Shown here: positions 1-7,319 of the stretch, piece after piece | How the letters are laid out: every line of letters starts with the position of its first letter | How positions within the stretch are numbered: the stretch's first letter is position 1 | NCBI GenBank assembly: GCA_964644025.1 | Contig: CAZXVW010000149.1 | Span: 1 to 10,749 of the forward strand | Origin: CAZXVW01 sp964644025 | GTDB taxonomy: Bacteria > Acidobacteriota > Terriglobia > Bryobacterales > Bryobacteraceae | Length of the DNA: 10,749 bases | Direction: 5' to 3' | Notes under the pieces: model-generated | What the model saw: only the letters and a program-made list of their open reading frames with translations | What the model was told of the DNA's origin: nothing | Database searches by the model: none | Position numbers and translations under genes: made by a program

Positions 1-1426
1 CGGGCACAACCACTCCCCGGGTTTGGTAGTGATGCCGAATGGCGACGTGCTGGCCGTTTTCTTCAGCGCCTCGACTCCGGGTACCGAGTACTGGCCGAAC
101 GTCGGCTTCATCGCCACGCGGCTTCGTTATGGCAGTGACGAGTGGGACACGCCGGCTCCGTTTTACGATTTCGCCGACCTCAACGATCAGTCCGCCCTGC
201 TGTGGAATGACGCCGGAACGGTGTGGTGTTTCACCGGCGGCCGTTACCTGAACGGAGTCCCGTTCCGCATCCAAACCACGAAGGACAACGGCGCCACCTG
301 GAGTCCGATCCGCTTCCCGTTGCTCACCGGACCGGTGGGGAAATACACCGCGCAGCCGATCAACTCGGCTCTCCGCGGCCCGGACGGAACCATCTACGTG
401 CCCACAGATGGGGACGGCGGCCGTTCTTTGCTATGGGCCAGCAGCGACGATGGTAAGACCTGGCGGGACACCGGCGGCCGCACGGCGGGACGTCACACGA
501 CGTTCGTGCTGCTCAAAGACGGGCGCATTCTCGCCCTGGGGGGCAAGAACACCGACATCGACGGCTACATGCCGCAGGTGACCTCCGCCGATGGCGGCAA
601 GACCTGGACCGGGAAGCGCAAGACCCCGTTTCCCGCGCTCGGAAGCAATCAGCGGCCCACCGTCATCCGCCTGGCGAGCGGGAGGCTTTTCTTCGCCGCG
701 GATTTTCAGAGCTATCACGGGGTGGCGCCGCGGGGCGTGAACAAGCGAGGCTCGTTCGTCGCCCTGTCTGATGACGAGGGCAAGACCTGGACCATCAAGC
801 AACTGCCCGGCGCCGCGGTGCACGAGTCCCGCGTGCTCACCCACAAGGACCGGCGCTACTGGAAGCTGTCGGAGAACAAGTACCCCACGCTCGGCTACAG
901 CGTGGCCCGGCAGGCCCCGAACGGTGTCATCCATCTCATCACCACCATGAATCACCCCTGCTTGCACTTCGAGCTGAACGAAGCCTGGATTCTGGATCCC
1001 GCGGCGGGACCGCAATCGCACCGGACGGTCACGGCGGCTTCTTCCCGAATCCAGTCGAACGAGAATTACCCGAGCGGCAGGAAGCGGGCCGCCTGGTCCG
1101 GCGTCATCGCCTCCGACGGACGCTACCTGCTGGACGGCCCCGAGGTCTTTTACTACGAGAATGGCCGCAAGCAGTACGAGGTGAACTACCGGCTCGGACG
1201 TAAGGTGGGCGCCGAAACACACTGGTCCGCCGATGGCAACGTGATCTGGAGCTGGAATCACCGGCCCGGCGGCGTCAGCGTCTGGACGCAGTACTGGCCC
1301 AACGGCCGCAAGAAAGCCGAGTCGAGTTGGAAGGACGGCAAGTGTGACGGCGTGGCCCGGCGGTGGGATTCCACCGGCAAACTCGTTTCGGAGATCACAT
1401 TCAAAGACGGCCTGATAGTCCGCTAG
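1..1426 (+). CDS. Sialidase-like (BNR/Asp-box) protein with C-terminal YwqK/MORN-like repeats, 5' partial
   Basis: The frame is open from the left edge (first whole codon at base 2), so the N-terminus is missing; 474 residues are visible before the TAG stop. The first residues (GHNHSPGLVVMPNGDVLAVF) look like the conserved opening of the sialidase beta-propeller domain. Four Asp-boxes follow, at about residues 95-100 (DNGATW), 148-154 (SDDGKTW), 195-202 (SADGGKTW) and 256-263 (SDDEGKTW), one per propeller blade. From about residue 370 to the end the character changes to tyrosine/tryptophan- and glycine-rich repeats (YYENGRKQYE, YWPNGRKKAESSW, RWDSTGKLVSEITFKDG), typical of YwqK/MORN_2 repeats. 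The family includes exo-sialidases and many uncharacterised propellers, so glycosidase activity is inferred and the sugar is unknown. Secretion is likely but the signal peptide lies outside the window. It precedes the aldolase gene by 57 bases and may belong to the same transcription unit. Confidence 0.82.
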   Translation, partial: GHNHSPGLVVMPNGDVLAVFFSASTPGTEYWPNVGFIATRLRYGSDEWDTPAPFYDFADLNDQSALLWNDAGTVWCFTGGRYLNGVPFRIQTTKDNGATWSPIRFPLLTGPVGKYTAQPINSALRGPDGTIYVPTDGDGGRSLLWASSDDGKTWRDTGGRTAGRHTTFVLLKDGRILALGGKNTDIDGYMPQVTSADGGKTWTGKRKTPFPALGSNQRPTVIRLASGRLFFAADFQSYHGVAPRGVNKRGSFVALSDDEGKTWTIKQLPGAAVHESRVLTHKDRRYWKLSENKYPTLGYSVARQAPNGVIHLITTMNHPCLHFELNEAWILDPAAGPQSHRTVTAASSRIQSNENYPSGRKRAAWSGVIASDGRYLLDGPEVFYYENGRKQYEVNYRLGRKVGAETHWSADGNVIWSWNHRPGGVSVWTQYWPNGRKKAESSWKDGKCDGVARRWDSTGKLVSEITFKDGLIVR

Positions 1427-1472
1427 AACAGCGCTTCTTGTCGTTGCAGGAGCAGGATCAGAAAATGGAATC

Positions 1473-1479
1473 GAGGTGA
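1473..1479 (+). promoter_or_regulatory. Strong Shine-Dalgarno for the aldolase gene
   Basis: The sequence GAGGTGA lies four bases before the ATG at 1484 and fixes that start. An earlier ATG at 1465 is in another frame and stops after four codons. Confidence 0.7.
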
Positions 1480-1483
1480 ACGA

Positions 1484-2308
1484 ATGAACAGATTGGAGAA
1501 GGCAATTCAGCAAAACGGGACCACCCCGTTGTTGGGTGCCGCCGTGTACTTCTATGACCCGATCTTCGTGGAGATGGTTCATCACCTCGGCCTGCGGGTT
1601 CTCTGGGTCGAGATGGAACACACCTTCTTGACGTTTTCCGAGGCGGCTGACCTGTGCCGCATGGCTTCCGGGCTGGGGCTGTTGACCATGATCCGCGTCC
1701 CGGACTCCCAGCGGGAAACCGTGCTCAAGGCCGCCGAATGCGGGCCGGATATCATTGACCTGCCAATGGCGAACTCTCCGGAAGTGCTGGCTGAACTGGT
1801 CCGGAATGCCCGTTTCCCGCCGGCCGGCGTGCGGGGCTTCTTCAGCGTTTCCCGGGCGGTGCACTACGGGCTGGCCGGTCCGGTTCCGAAGCTCCAGCAA
1901 GAGCTGAACGAGGAGCTGTGCCTGATGGGCCAGATCGAAACCGGCGAAGCGGTCGACCGGGCCGAGGAGCTTTGCAGCGTCCCCGGAATCGACGGCATCT
2001 TCCTGGGACCGGCTGACCTGTCGGCCAGCCTGGGCGTGCCCGGCAAGACCGGCAGCGTGGAAGTGCGCCAGGCCGCCGCGCAGGTGATCAAGGTGGCCCG
2101 GCAGCACGGAAAGCAGGTGGCCGTGGGCGCCAGTCCGGCTGATTTCGAGTTCTGGGCCGGCCAGCGAGTGGACCTGCTGTTTTGCACGAATGACATCGCG
2201 TGCCTGAAAACCGGCGCCCAAGCCGTGCTGGCGCAGGCCCGCGAGGCGATCGAGCGGGCTTCGCGGACGCGCTCGGAATCGGGCCCGCCACCGGCCGCGA
2301 AAACTTGA
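1484..2308 (+). CDS. HpcH/HpaI family aldolase (2-keto-3-deoxy-acid aldolase type)
   Basis: This 274-residue protein matches the usual 250-270 residue size of class II, metal-dependent pyruvate aldolases such as HpaI, GarL and RhmA/YfaU. Family landmarks are in order: the Glu-His pair at 45-46 (WVEMEHTF) where the family has its catalytic histidine, Arg71 in MIRVP for the pyruvate carboxylate, the VRGFFSVSRA stretch near 116-125, the metal ligand Glu152 in GQIETGEAV, and the second ligand Asp178 in FLGPADLSASLG. The expected reaction is reversible retro-aldol cleavage of a 2-keto-3-deoxy sugar acid to pyruvate and an aldehyde in the cytoplasm. The C-terminal 20 or so residues are Ser/Pro/Ala-rich and probably disordered. 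It heads a run of five same-strand genes and is followed after 56 bases by a symporter. Substrate is not determinable; citrate-lyase-like relatives cannot be fully excluded. Confidence 0.88.
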   Translation: MNRLEKAIQQNGTTPLLGAAVYFYDPIFVEMVHHLGLRVLWVEMEHTFLTFSEAADLCRMASGLGLLTMIRVPDSQRETVLKAAECGPDIIDLPMANSPEVLAELVRNARFPPAGVRGFFSVSRAVHYGLAGPVPKLQQELNEELCLMGQIETGEAVDRAEELCSVPGIDGIFLGPADLSASLGVPGKTGSVEVRQAAAQVIKVARQHGKQVAVGASPADFEFWAGQRVDLLFCTNDIACLKTGAQAVLAQAREAIERASRTRSESGPPPAAKT

Positions 2309-2364
2309 AGCGCCCGGGCAGGAAAGACGATTCGAGACCGACATAGCAGGCGCCGGAGCAGAAA

Positions 2365-3909
2365 ATGACCTTTCTTAACCCTCTCGACTGGATAGCAATC
2401 ACCGTTTTTCTCGCTGTCACCGCCGGTATCGGCGCCTGGACCGCCCGGCGCCAGACCACCACTTCGGAGTATTTCGTCGCCAACCGCCGCATCCCGGCCT
2501 TCGCCGTCGGCTTCACCATGATGGCCACCACCATCAGCAGCGTTACCTTCGTGGCGATCCCGGGTTCGGTATTCGCTCGCGACTGCTGGCAGATGCTGTA
2601 CATGTTCATGGCGGTGATCGTGCTGTTTTTCGTGGTCCGCTATGTCGTCGGATTCTACCGCCATGTGGTGCGGATGAGCGCCTACGAGTACCTGGAGAAA
2701 CGCTTCGGCTACGGCGCCCGCCTGTATGGGTCCGCGGGGTTCATTATTGTGCGCCTCACGGACCTGGGCTTCACGCTCTACCTGACCGCCGTCGCCGTCG
2801 AGGTGATCGCCGGCTGGAACCTGCAATGGGTGGCCGTTGGCGTGGGCGTCTTCACGCTTCTTTACACGCTGTTCGGCGGCATCGAAGCCGCGATCTGGAC
2901 CTCGGTGCTGCAAGGTGTCTTCCTGATCGGGGGCGCCGTCATCATACTGGGAATACTCCTGTTCACGCCCCCAGGGGGAGCACTGGGCGTGCTCAACGAC
3001 GCCTATCAGGCCGGCAAGTTCGGCTTCGGGAATTTCGAGTTCAGTTTCCGGAGCCTTTACTACGACCAGGCGACCGCCTGGATCCTGATAGCGGCTGGTT
3101 TGCTGAATTTCGCCCGCTATTACTTCACCGAGCAGAACATGGTGCAGCGCTACCTGGTGGCCCGCTCGGACCGGCAAGCCCGGCAGGGAGTGACGATGGG
3201 CATTCTCACCACCGTGCCGACGTGGTTCATCTTCGCCTTCATCGGCGCCTGCCTGTGGTCCTTTTATCATCTGACCGGAGAAACGATCCCGGCTCATATC
3301 ACGAAGCAGCCGGACACGATTCTGCCGTACTTCATCGCCACCAAGCTGCCGGCCGGCATTGTCGGGCTGATCCTGGCGGCGCTGCTCTCCTCGGCGATGT
3401 CGTCGGTTTCGGCAGACCTGAATAGCATCGCCACCGTCGCCACGCAGGATTACTTCGCCCGCGCCCGGCCGAGCTCGACCGACCGGACCAGGCTGGCGTT
3501 CGGCAAGTTCGCCGTTCTGGTGGGCGGGCTGCTGGCGACCGGCGCGGCCGTCTTACTCACACTGACGCGTTCCACCGCAGCGTACGAGATCGTGGTGATT
3601 TCGGTTTCCATCGTCGCCGGCGGCATGCTCGGCCTGTTCGGGCTGGGTTTCCTGACGAGGCGCTGCACGCGCCTGGGCGCCTACGTAGGCATCCTCGTCT
3701 GCCTGCTGTTTGTCGGCTGGGCGACGCTGACCGGACCGCTCGGCGTTGATCTCGGGATCAACTTCACGATGAACACCATCCTCATCGGTGTGTTCAGCCA
3801 CTTCATCCTGTTCGGCGCCGGCTACCTGGCCAGCGTGCTGTTCGGCGGCTTCCGGCCCGAGCTTACCGGCCTCACGGTCTGGACGCCGGCCGCGCACGAA
3901 GACAACTGA
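2365..3909 (+). CDS. Sodium:solute symporter (SSS family)
   Basis: This 514-residue, strongly hydrophobic protein is of normal SSS length and would span the inner membrane about 13 times. The first helix is at about residues 8-27. The family signature follows: SEYFVANRRIPAFAVGF, then a helix carrying TTISSVTFVAIPGSVF. The segment around residues 338-354 (AALLSSAMSSVSADLNS) corresponds to the SSS helix whose paired serines help form the Na2 sodium site. The C-terminal tail is short and polar. A GGAG at 2355-2358, six bases before the ATG, supports the start. SSS proteins carry sugars, amino acids, sialic acid, carboxylates and vitamins, so the sequence alone does not give the substrate. Its place between an aldolase and acid-sugar enzymes suggests uptake of a sugar acid or its precursor. 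Confidence 0.9.
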   Translation: MTFLNPLDWIAITVFLAVTAGIGAWTARRQTTTSEYFVANRRIPAFAVGFTMMATTISSVTFVAIPGSVFARDCWQMLYMFMAVIVLFFVVRYVVGFYRHVVRMSAYEYLEKRFGYGARLYGSAGFIIVRLTDLGFTLYLTAVAVEVIAGWNLQWVAVGVGVFTLLYTLFGGIEAAIWTSVLQGVFLIGGAVIILGILLFTPPGGALGVLNDAYQAGKFGFGNFEFSFRSLYYDQATAWILIAAGLLNFARYYFTEQNMVQRYLVARSDRQARQGVTMGILTTVPTWFIFAFIGACLWSFYHLTGETIPAHITKQPDTILPYFIATKLPAGIVGLILAALLSSAMSSVSADLNSIATVATQDYFARARPSSTDRTRLAFGKFAVLVGGLLATGAAVLLTLTRSTAAYEIVVISVSIVAGGMLGLFGLGFLTRRCTRLGAYVGILVCLLFVGWATLTGPLGVDLGINFTMNTILIGVFSHFILFGAGYLASVLFGGFRPELTGLTVWTPAAHEDN

Positions 3910-3913
3910 GACA

Positions 3914-3918
3914 AGGAG
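3914..3918 (+). promoter_or_regulatory. Shine-Dalgarno that sets the alcohol dehydrogenase start
   Basis: AGGAG lies ten bases before the ATG at 3929. This favours that ATG over the in-frame ATG at 3788, which would fall inside the symporter gene and add 47 residues that do not look like dehydrogenase sequence. Confidence 0.65.
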
Positions 3919-3928
3919 AAAACCGGAA

Positions 3929-5077
3929 ATGAAAACCATCACCCTGCTGCAGCCACGAAAACTTGTCTTTGGGCGGGGCTGCCTGTCCGAGTGCGCCCGC
4001 GACCTGATCCAGGCGGGCTACCGGCGCCTGTTCCTGGTCACCTCTCCGCCCACGGCGTCGCTGGCCGAGCCGCTGACCGCGGAGTTGCGGGCCTCCGGCA
4101 TTTCGGTGACTGTCTATGACAAGATCGCCGCCGAGCCCTCGGTGGCGGCGTTCGAGCAAACCCTGGCGGCGGCCCGGAAAGAGAAGCCGGATGCCGTCGT
4201 CGGCTTGGGCGGCGGCAGCGCCGTCGATGTCGCCAAGCTGCTGGCCGCGCTGCTCGAGAGCCGCCAGACCGCGCGCGAAGTGTTCGGCATCGACCGGCTG
4301 GAAGGCCGCCGCACGCCGCTGGTTTGCCTGCCCACCACCTCCGGCACGGGAACCGAAGTCTCCCGCAACGCGATCCTGCTTGACGAGGAAGACCAGTTGA
4401 AAAAGGGCGTGGTCAGTCCTCACCTGGTCCCGGACGCCGCCTACGTCGACCCGCTCCTGACCCTCACGATGCCGCCGCCGGTAACCGCCGCCACCGGCCT
4501 GGACGCGCTGACCCATTGCATTGAGGCTTACGCCAACCGGAACGCGCACCCGATGATCGATCTCTACGCGCTGGAAGGGACCCGGCTGATCGGGGCGAAC
4601 CTGCTCCGGGCCGTTGAAGACGGCGACGACGTGGAGGCCCGCGAGGCGATGTCGTTGGGAAGCCTGTACGGCGGGCTATGTCTCGGCCCGGTGAACACGG
4701 CCGCCGTTCACGCGCTGGCGTATCCGCTGGGCGGCGAGTTCCACGTCGCCCACGGGGTCTCCAACGCCCTGTTGTTGCCGCACGTGCTGGAGTTCAACCT
4801 CGAGGCCGCTCCGGATCGCTACGCCCAGGTGGCCGTGGCGCTGGGCGTCGAACGGCGCCAGGATCCCGTTGAGACGGCGCGCGAGGGCCTGGAACGGATC
4901 CGCGAGCTGTCCCGCAAGTGCGGCATTCCGCAGACCTTGCGGGAGCTGGGCATCCCCCAGGAGGCCATCCCCCGGATGGCCCGGGCCGGCATGACGGTGA
5001 CCCGGCTGCTGAAGAACAACCCGCGCGAGCTGACCACCGCGGACGCGGAGGCGATCTACCGGTCTGCTTATGCCTGA
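3929..5077 (+). CDS. Iron-containing alcohol dehydrogenase
   Basis: This 382-residue protein is the standard length for group III (Fe-dependent) alcohol dehydrogenases such as FucO, and has their whole pattern. It starts with LLQPRKLVFGRG, then the nucleotide-binding GLGGGSAVDVAK at about 92-103, and PTTSGTGTEVS at 135-145. The four expected metal ligands are present: Asp192 and His196 in TGLDALTHCIEAY, His261 in AVHALAYPLGG and His275 in HVAHGVSNA, with the same 4- and 14-residue spacings as FucO. It should be a cytoplasmic NAD(P)-dependent enzyme interconverting an alcohol and an aldehyde or ketone. One plausible role is reducing the aldehyde released by the aldolase, as FucO does with lactaldehyde. 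Another is oxidising a hydroxy acid before the PdxA-like step. Its last codons overlap the next gene by eight bases, which indicates translational coupling. Confidence 0.92.
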   Translation: MKTITLLQPRKLVFGRGCLSECARDLIQAGYRRLFLVTSPPTASLAEPLTAELRASGISVTVYDKIAAEPSVAAFEQTLAAARKEKPDAVVGLGGGSAVDVAKLLAALLESRQTAREVFGIDRLEGRRTPLVCLPTTSGTGTEVSRNAILLDEEDQLKKGVVSPHLVPDAAYVDPLLTLTMPPPVTAATGLDALTHCIEAYANRNAHPMIDLYALEGTRLIGANLLRAVEDGDDVEAREAMSLGSLYGGLCLGPVNTAAVHALAYPLGGEFHVAHGVSNALLLPHVLEFNLEAAPDRYAQVAVALGVERRQDPVETAREGLERIRELSRKCGIPQTLRELGIPQEAIPRMARAGMTVTRLLKNNPRELTTADAEAIYRSAYA

Positions 5078-6089
5078 ACAGCAACCGAAACCTCTCATCG
5101 CCGTGACCATGGGCGACGCGGCCGGCATCGGTCCCGAGGTCAGCCTGCGGGCGCTCCGCGAGCCTTCGGTGAGAGCCGCATGCACTCCAGTAATCTTCGG
5201 CGACGCGGGCGTGCTGCGGCGCGTGGCGCGCCAGTGCCATCTGGCCGGGCCGGAACGCGTCATCTCGCTCGAACAGTGGCGCGCTTCCGGCGGCCGGCCC
5301 GCCCCGGAAGTGGTGGACTGCGGCGCAATCGACGCCGAATCGGTGGTTCCGGGCAAGGTCCAAGCCGCCTGCGGGCAGGCGGCCGCCCGCTACATCGAGG
5401 CGGCCGTCGCCAGCGCGCTGGCCGGGAAGGCGGCCGCCGTTACCACCGGACCGATCAACAAGGAAGCGTTGCGCGCGGCGGGCGTGCCGTATCCCGGTCA
5501 CACGGAGATGCTGGCGGCGCTCACCGGCGCGTCCAGCTATTGCATGATGCTGGCCTCGGAAGTCCTGACCGTAAGCATGGTCACCACGCACATCGGCTAC
5601 CGGGACGTACCGGCCCGGCTGAGCCAGGAGCGCATCCTCGAGGTCATCGAGTTGACGGCCGATGCCAACCGCCGGCGTCTTGACGCCGAACCCCGGATCG
5701 GCGTCTGCGGTCTGAATCCACACGCCGGCGAACACGGCCTGTTCGGCGACCGGGAAGAGGAGAAGTTCATCGAGCCGGCCATTCAAGCGGCCGTCCGGAA
5801 GGGAATTCACGCCGAGGGTCCCCTGCCGCCCGACACGGCCTTCGCCCCGGCTGTTCGGAAGCGCTTCGACGCCTACGTGACCATGTATCACGACCAGGGG
5901 CACATTCCGTTCAAGATGCTGGCCTTCGACACGGGCGTGAATATCACGCTGGGCCTGCCGATCGTCCGCACCTCGGTGGATCACGGAACCGCTTTCGACA
6001 TTGCCTGGACCGGCCGCGCCAGCGCTACCAGCATGATGCATGCCCTGGACTGGGCGGTCCGCCTGGCCGGCCGCAGCCAACGCGGGTAG
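5070..6089 (+). CDS. pdxA2: PdxA-family dehydrogenase, probably PdxA2 (4-phospho-D-threonate/erythronate 3-dehydrogenase)
   Basis: The 339 residues cover the full PdxA fold. Signatures in order are AVTMGDAAGIGPEVS at 11-25, TTGPINKEALRAAGVPYPGHTEM at 125-147, THIGY with His174, GLNPHAGEHGLFG with His218, MYHDQGHIPFK with His274, and RTSVDHGTAFDIA near 300-312. The three histidines are the divalent-metal ligands known from PdxA. PdxA proper oxidises 4-phosphohydroxy-L-threonine in vitamin B6 synthesis. PdxA2 proteins encoded beside DUF1537 kinases instead oxidise a 4-phosphorylated tetronate, which decarboxylates to dihydroxyacetone phosphate. The kinase gene begins five bases downstream, so I assign PdxA2; a B6 role is not excluded by sequence. 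The ATG overlaps the upstream dehydrogenase stop. The nearest GGAGG is 18 bases away, so initiation probably depends on coupling. Confidence 0.85.
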   Translation: MPEQQPKPLIAVTMGDAAGIGPEVSLRALREPSVRAACTPVIFGDAGVLRRVARQCHLAGPERVISLEQWRASGGRPAPEVVDCGAIDAESVVPGKVQAACGQAAARYIEAAVASALAGKAAAVTTGPINKEALRAAGVPYPGHTEMLAALTGASSYCMMLASEVLTVSMVTTHIGYRDVPARLSQERILEVIELTADANRRRLDAEPRIGVCGLNPHAGEHGLFGDREEEKFIEPAIQAAVRKGIHAEGPLPPDTAFAPAVRKRFDAYVTMYHDQGHIPFKMLAFDTGVNITLGLPIVRTSVDHGTAFDIAWTGRASATSMMHALDWAVRLAGRSQRG

Positions 6090-6094
6090 CTGGC

Positions 6095-7246
6095 ATGTTC
6101 CTGGTAATCGCCGACGATCTGACCGGAGCATGCGAGCTTGGCGGCGTGGCCCTGGTTCACGGGCTCGGCGCCGCGGTTTGCCTGGACCGGATCAGCGGGC
6201 CGGCCGCCGGCGTCACCATCCTGGACACCGATACCCGCTCCCGCCCCCCGGAGGAAGCGGCGCGCACGATACGGGCGCTCGGCAAGGCTCTGACCGGGTT
6301 CCCCCAGGCCGAAGTGTTCAAGAAGGTGGACTCGGTGCTTCGTGGCCCGGTACTGGCCGAGTTGACCGCCCTCATGCAAGCCCTGGGCCGGAGCCGCGTG
6401 CTGCTGGTGCCGGCGAACCCGGCGCTCGGGCGCACGATCCGCGGCGGATGTTACCGGATCCAGGGGCGGCCGCTTCATGAAACCGCTTTTCGGAGGGACC
6501 CCGAGCACCCAATCCGCTCTTCCGACGTTCTGGAAATGCTGGGCGCGGCGAAGGCAACCGAGCCGGTCTGCCTCGCCTCGCCGGGTGCTGAGCCGCTGCC
6601 GGTGGGCGTCGTCGTCGGGGAGGCTGCGACGCCGGAGGAAGTTGCGGCGTGGGCGGAACGACTCGACCAGGAGACGCTGCCGGCGGGCGCCGCGGATTTC
6701 TTCGCTGCGTTACTCGAAGCCCGCGGGTTTCCGGCACACCGGCAGCCTCCGGAGAGACGCGCCGCGCCGGCCGGCACTCTCCTGCTGGTTTCCGGTACCG
6801 GAGCTCCGAGAGCGCGGGATCGGATCGCCGAGCTGGCCGCCCGGGGAGTGCCGGTGCTGGCGATGCCGGACGAGTTGACCCGGGGTGACAGCCACTCGCC
6901 CGAACTGGTTTCGGCGTGGGCCGCCCGCGTGATTGCCGCCCTCCAGGCCGGTTCCCGGGCGGTGGTAAGCATCGGCCGGCGGCTGGCGGCGGGCGGGGAG
7001 AACGCCGGCCGGCTCCTCGTTCCCCTGGCCAGGCTCACCGCGGAGGTACTGGAACGGTTTCCGGTCGAGAACCTGTGGGTTGAAGGAGGCGCAACCGCCG
7101 GCATCGTGGTGCGGACGGCAGGCTGGCGGCGGCTCGAAGTGGACAGCCAGCTTGCCCCCGGGGTGGTCTGTGTGCGGCCTTTCCCGCACGGCAGACCCCG
7201 GATCGTCATGAAGCCCGGTAGCTATCCCTGGCCGGAATCGCTGTAA
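6095..7246 (+). CDS. Four-carbon acid-sugar kinase family protein (DUF1537)
   Basis: This 383-residue protein opens with the family hallmark VIADDLTGACELG (residues 4-16). It then has DTDTRS at 44-49, FKKVDSVLRG at 75-84, and PANPALGRTIRGG at 106-118 followed by the PLHETAFRRDP stretch. These make up the N-terminal sugar-acid domain. The C-terminal nucleotide-binding domain is recognisable from VSIGRRLAAGGE near 291-302 and VEGGATAG at 329-336. Characterised members phosphorylate threonate or erythronate with ATP in the cytoplasm; those paired with PdxA2 (DtnK type) make 4-phospho-D-threonate. The protein is somewhat shorter than the roughly 400-430 residues usual for DtnK/OtnK. It ends in KPGSYPWP where better-known members have a KSGxFG motif, so the substrate may differ. 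It is the last gene of the co-directional run; ribosome-binding sequence upstream is weak. Confidence 0.85.
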   Translation: MFLVIADDLTGACELGGVALVHGLGAAVCLDRISGPAAGVTILDTDTRSRPPEEAARTIRALGKALTGFPQAEVFKKVDSVLRGPVLAELTALMQALGRSRVLLVPANPALGRTIRGGCYRIQGRPLHETAFRRDPEHPIRSSDVLEMLGAAKATEPVCLASPGAEPLPVGVVVGEAATPEEVAAWAERLDQETLPAGAADFFAALLEARGFPAHRQPPERRAAPAGTLLLVSGTGAPRARDRIAELAARGVPVLAMPDELTRGDSHSPELVSAWAARVIAALQAGSRAVVSIGRRLAAGGENAGRLLVPLARLTAEVLERFPVENLWVEGGATAGIVVRTAGWRRLEVDSQLAPGVVCVRPFPHGRPRIVMKPGSYPWPESL

Positions 7247-7251
7247 GGCCG

Positions 7252-7265
7252 GCCGGACAACCGGC
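7252..7265 (+). terminator. Small GC-rich hairpin just after the kinase gene, possible operon end
   Basis: GCCGG (7252-7256) and CCGGC (7261-7265) form a perfect five-pair stem around an ACAA loop, six bases after the stop codon. No T-run follows, so it is not a standard intrinsic terminator. In DNA this GC-rich such stems also arise by chance. Confidence 0.25.
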
Positions 7266-7319
7266 AGCGGGCCCGGCGCACGGTGGACAATCCCTGGCGC
7301 CGTCTGGGACACTCGGTTC

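Noticed and set aside
1438..1466. Possible promoter (TTGTCG, 17-base spacer, GAAAAT) before the aldolase gene
   Set aside because: Only four of six matches in each box, and transcription would begin on top of the Shine-Dalgarno sequence, leaving too short a leader.
431..2344. Long minus-strand open frame of 637 codons opposite the sialidase-like and aldolase genes
   Set aside because: Its translation is rich in Arg/Gly/Pro/His with no domain, while the + strand frames carry clear family motifs. It is an antisense shadow of GC-rich coding DNA.
1864..3297. Minus-strand open frame of 477 codons opposite the aldolase and symporter
   Set aside because: Low-complexity composition, no recognisable motif, and it spans two well-supported + strand genes.
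5070..6089. Reading the PdxA-family gene as vitamin B6 biosynthetic pdxA
   Set aside because: Sequence motifs are shared by both groups, but the gene is coupled to a DUF1537 kinase and sits in a catabolic operon with no B6 gene such as pdxJ nearby.
4794..6131. Minus-strand open frame of 445 codons opposite the dehydrogenase and pdxA2
   Set aside because: Shadow frame: the + strand encodes full catalytic motif sets of two enzymes, and this translation resembles nothing known to me.
7284..7313. Possible promoter (TGGACA, 18-base spacer, GACACT) before ogt
   Set aside because: The -10 element matches only three of six bases and the predicted start would fall at the ATG; not convincing.
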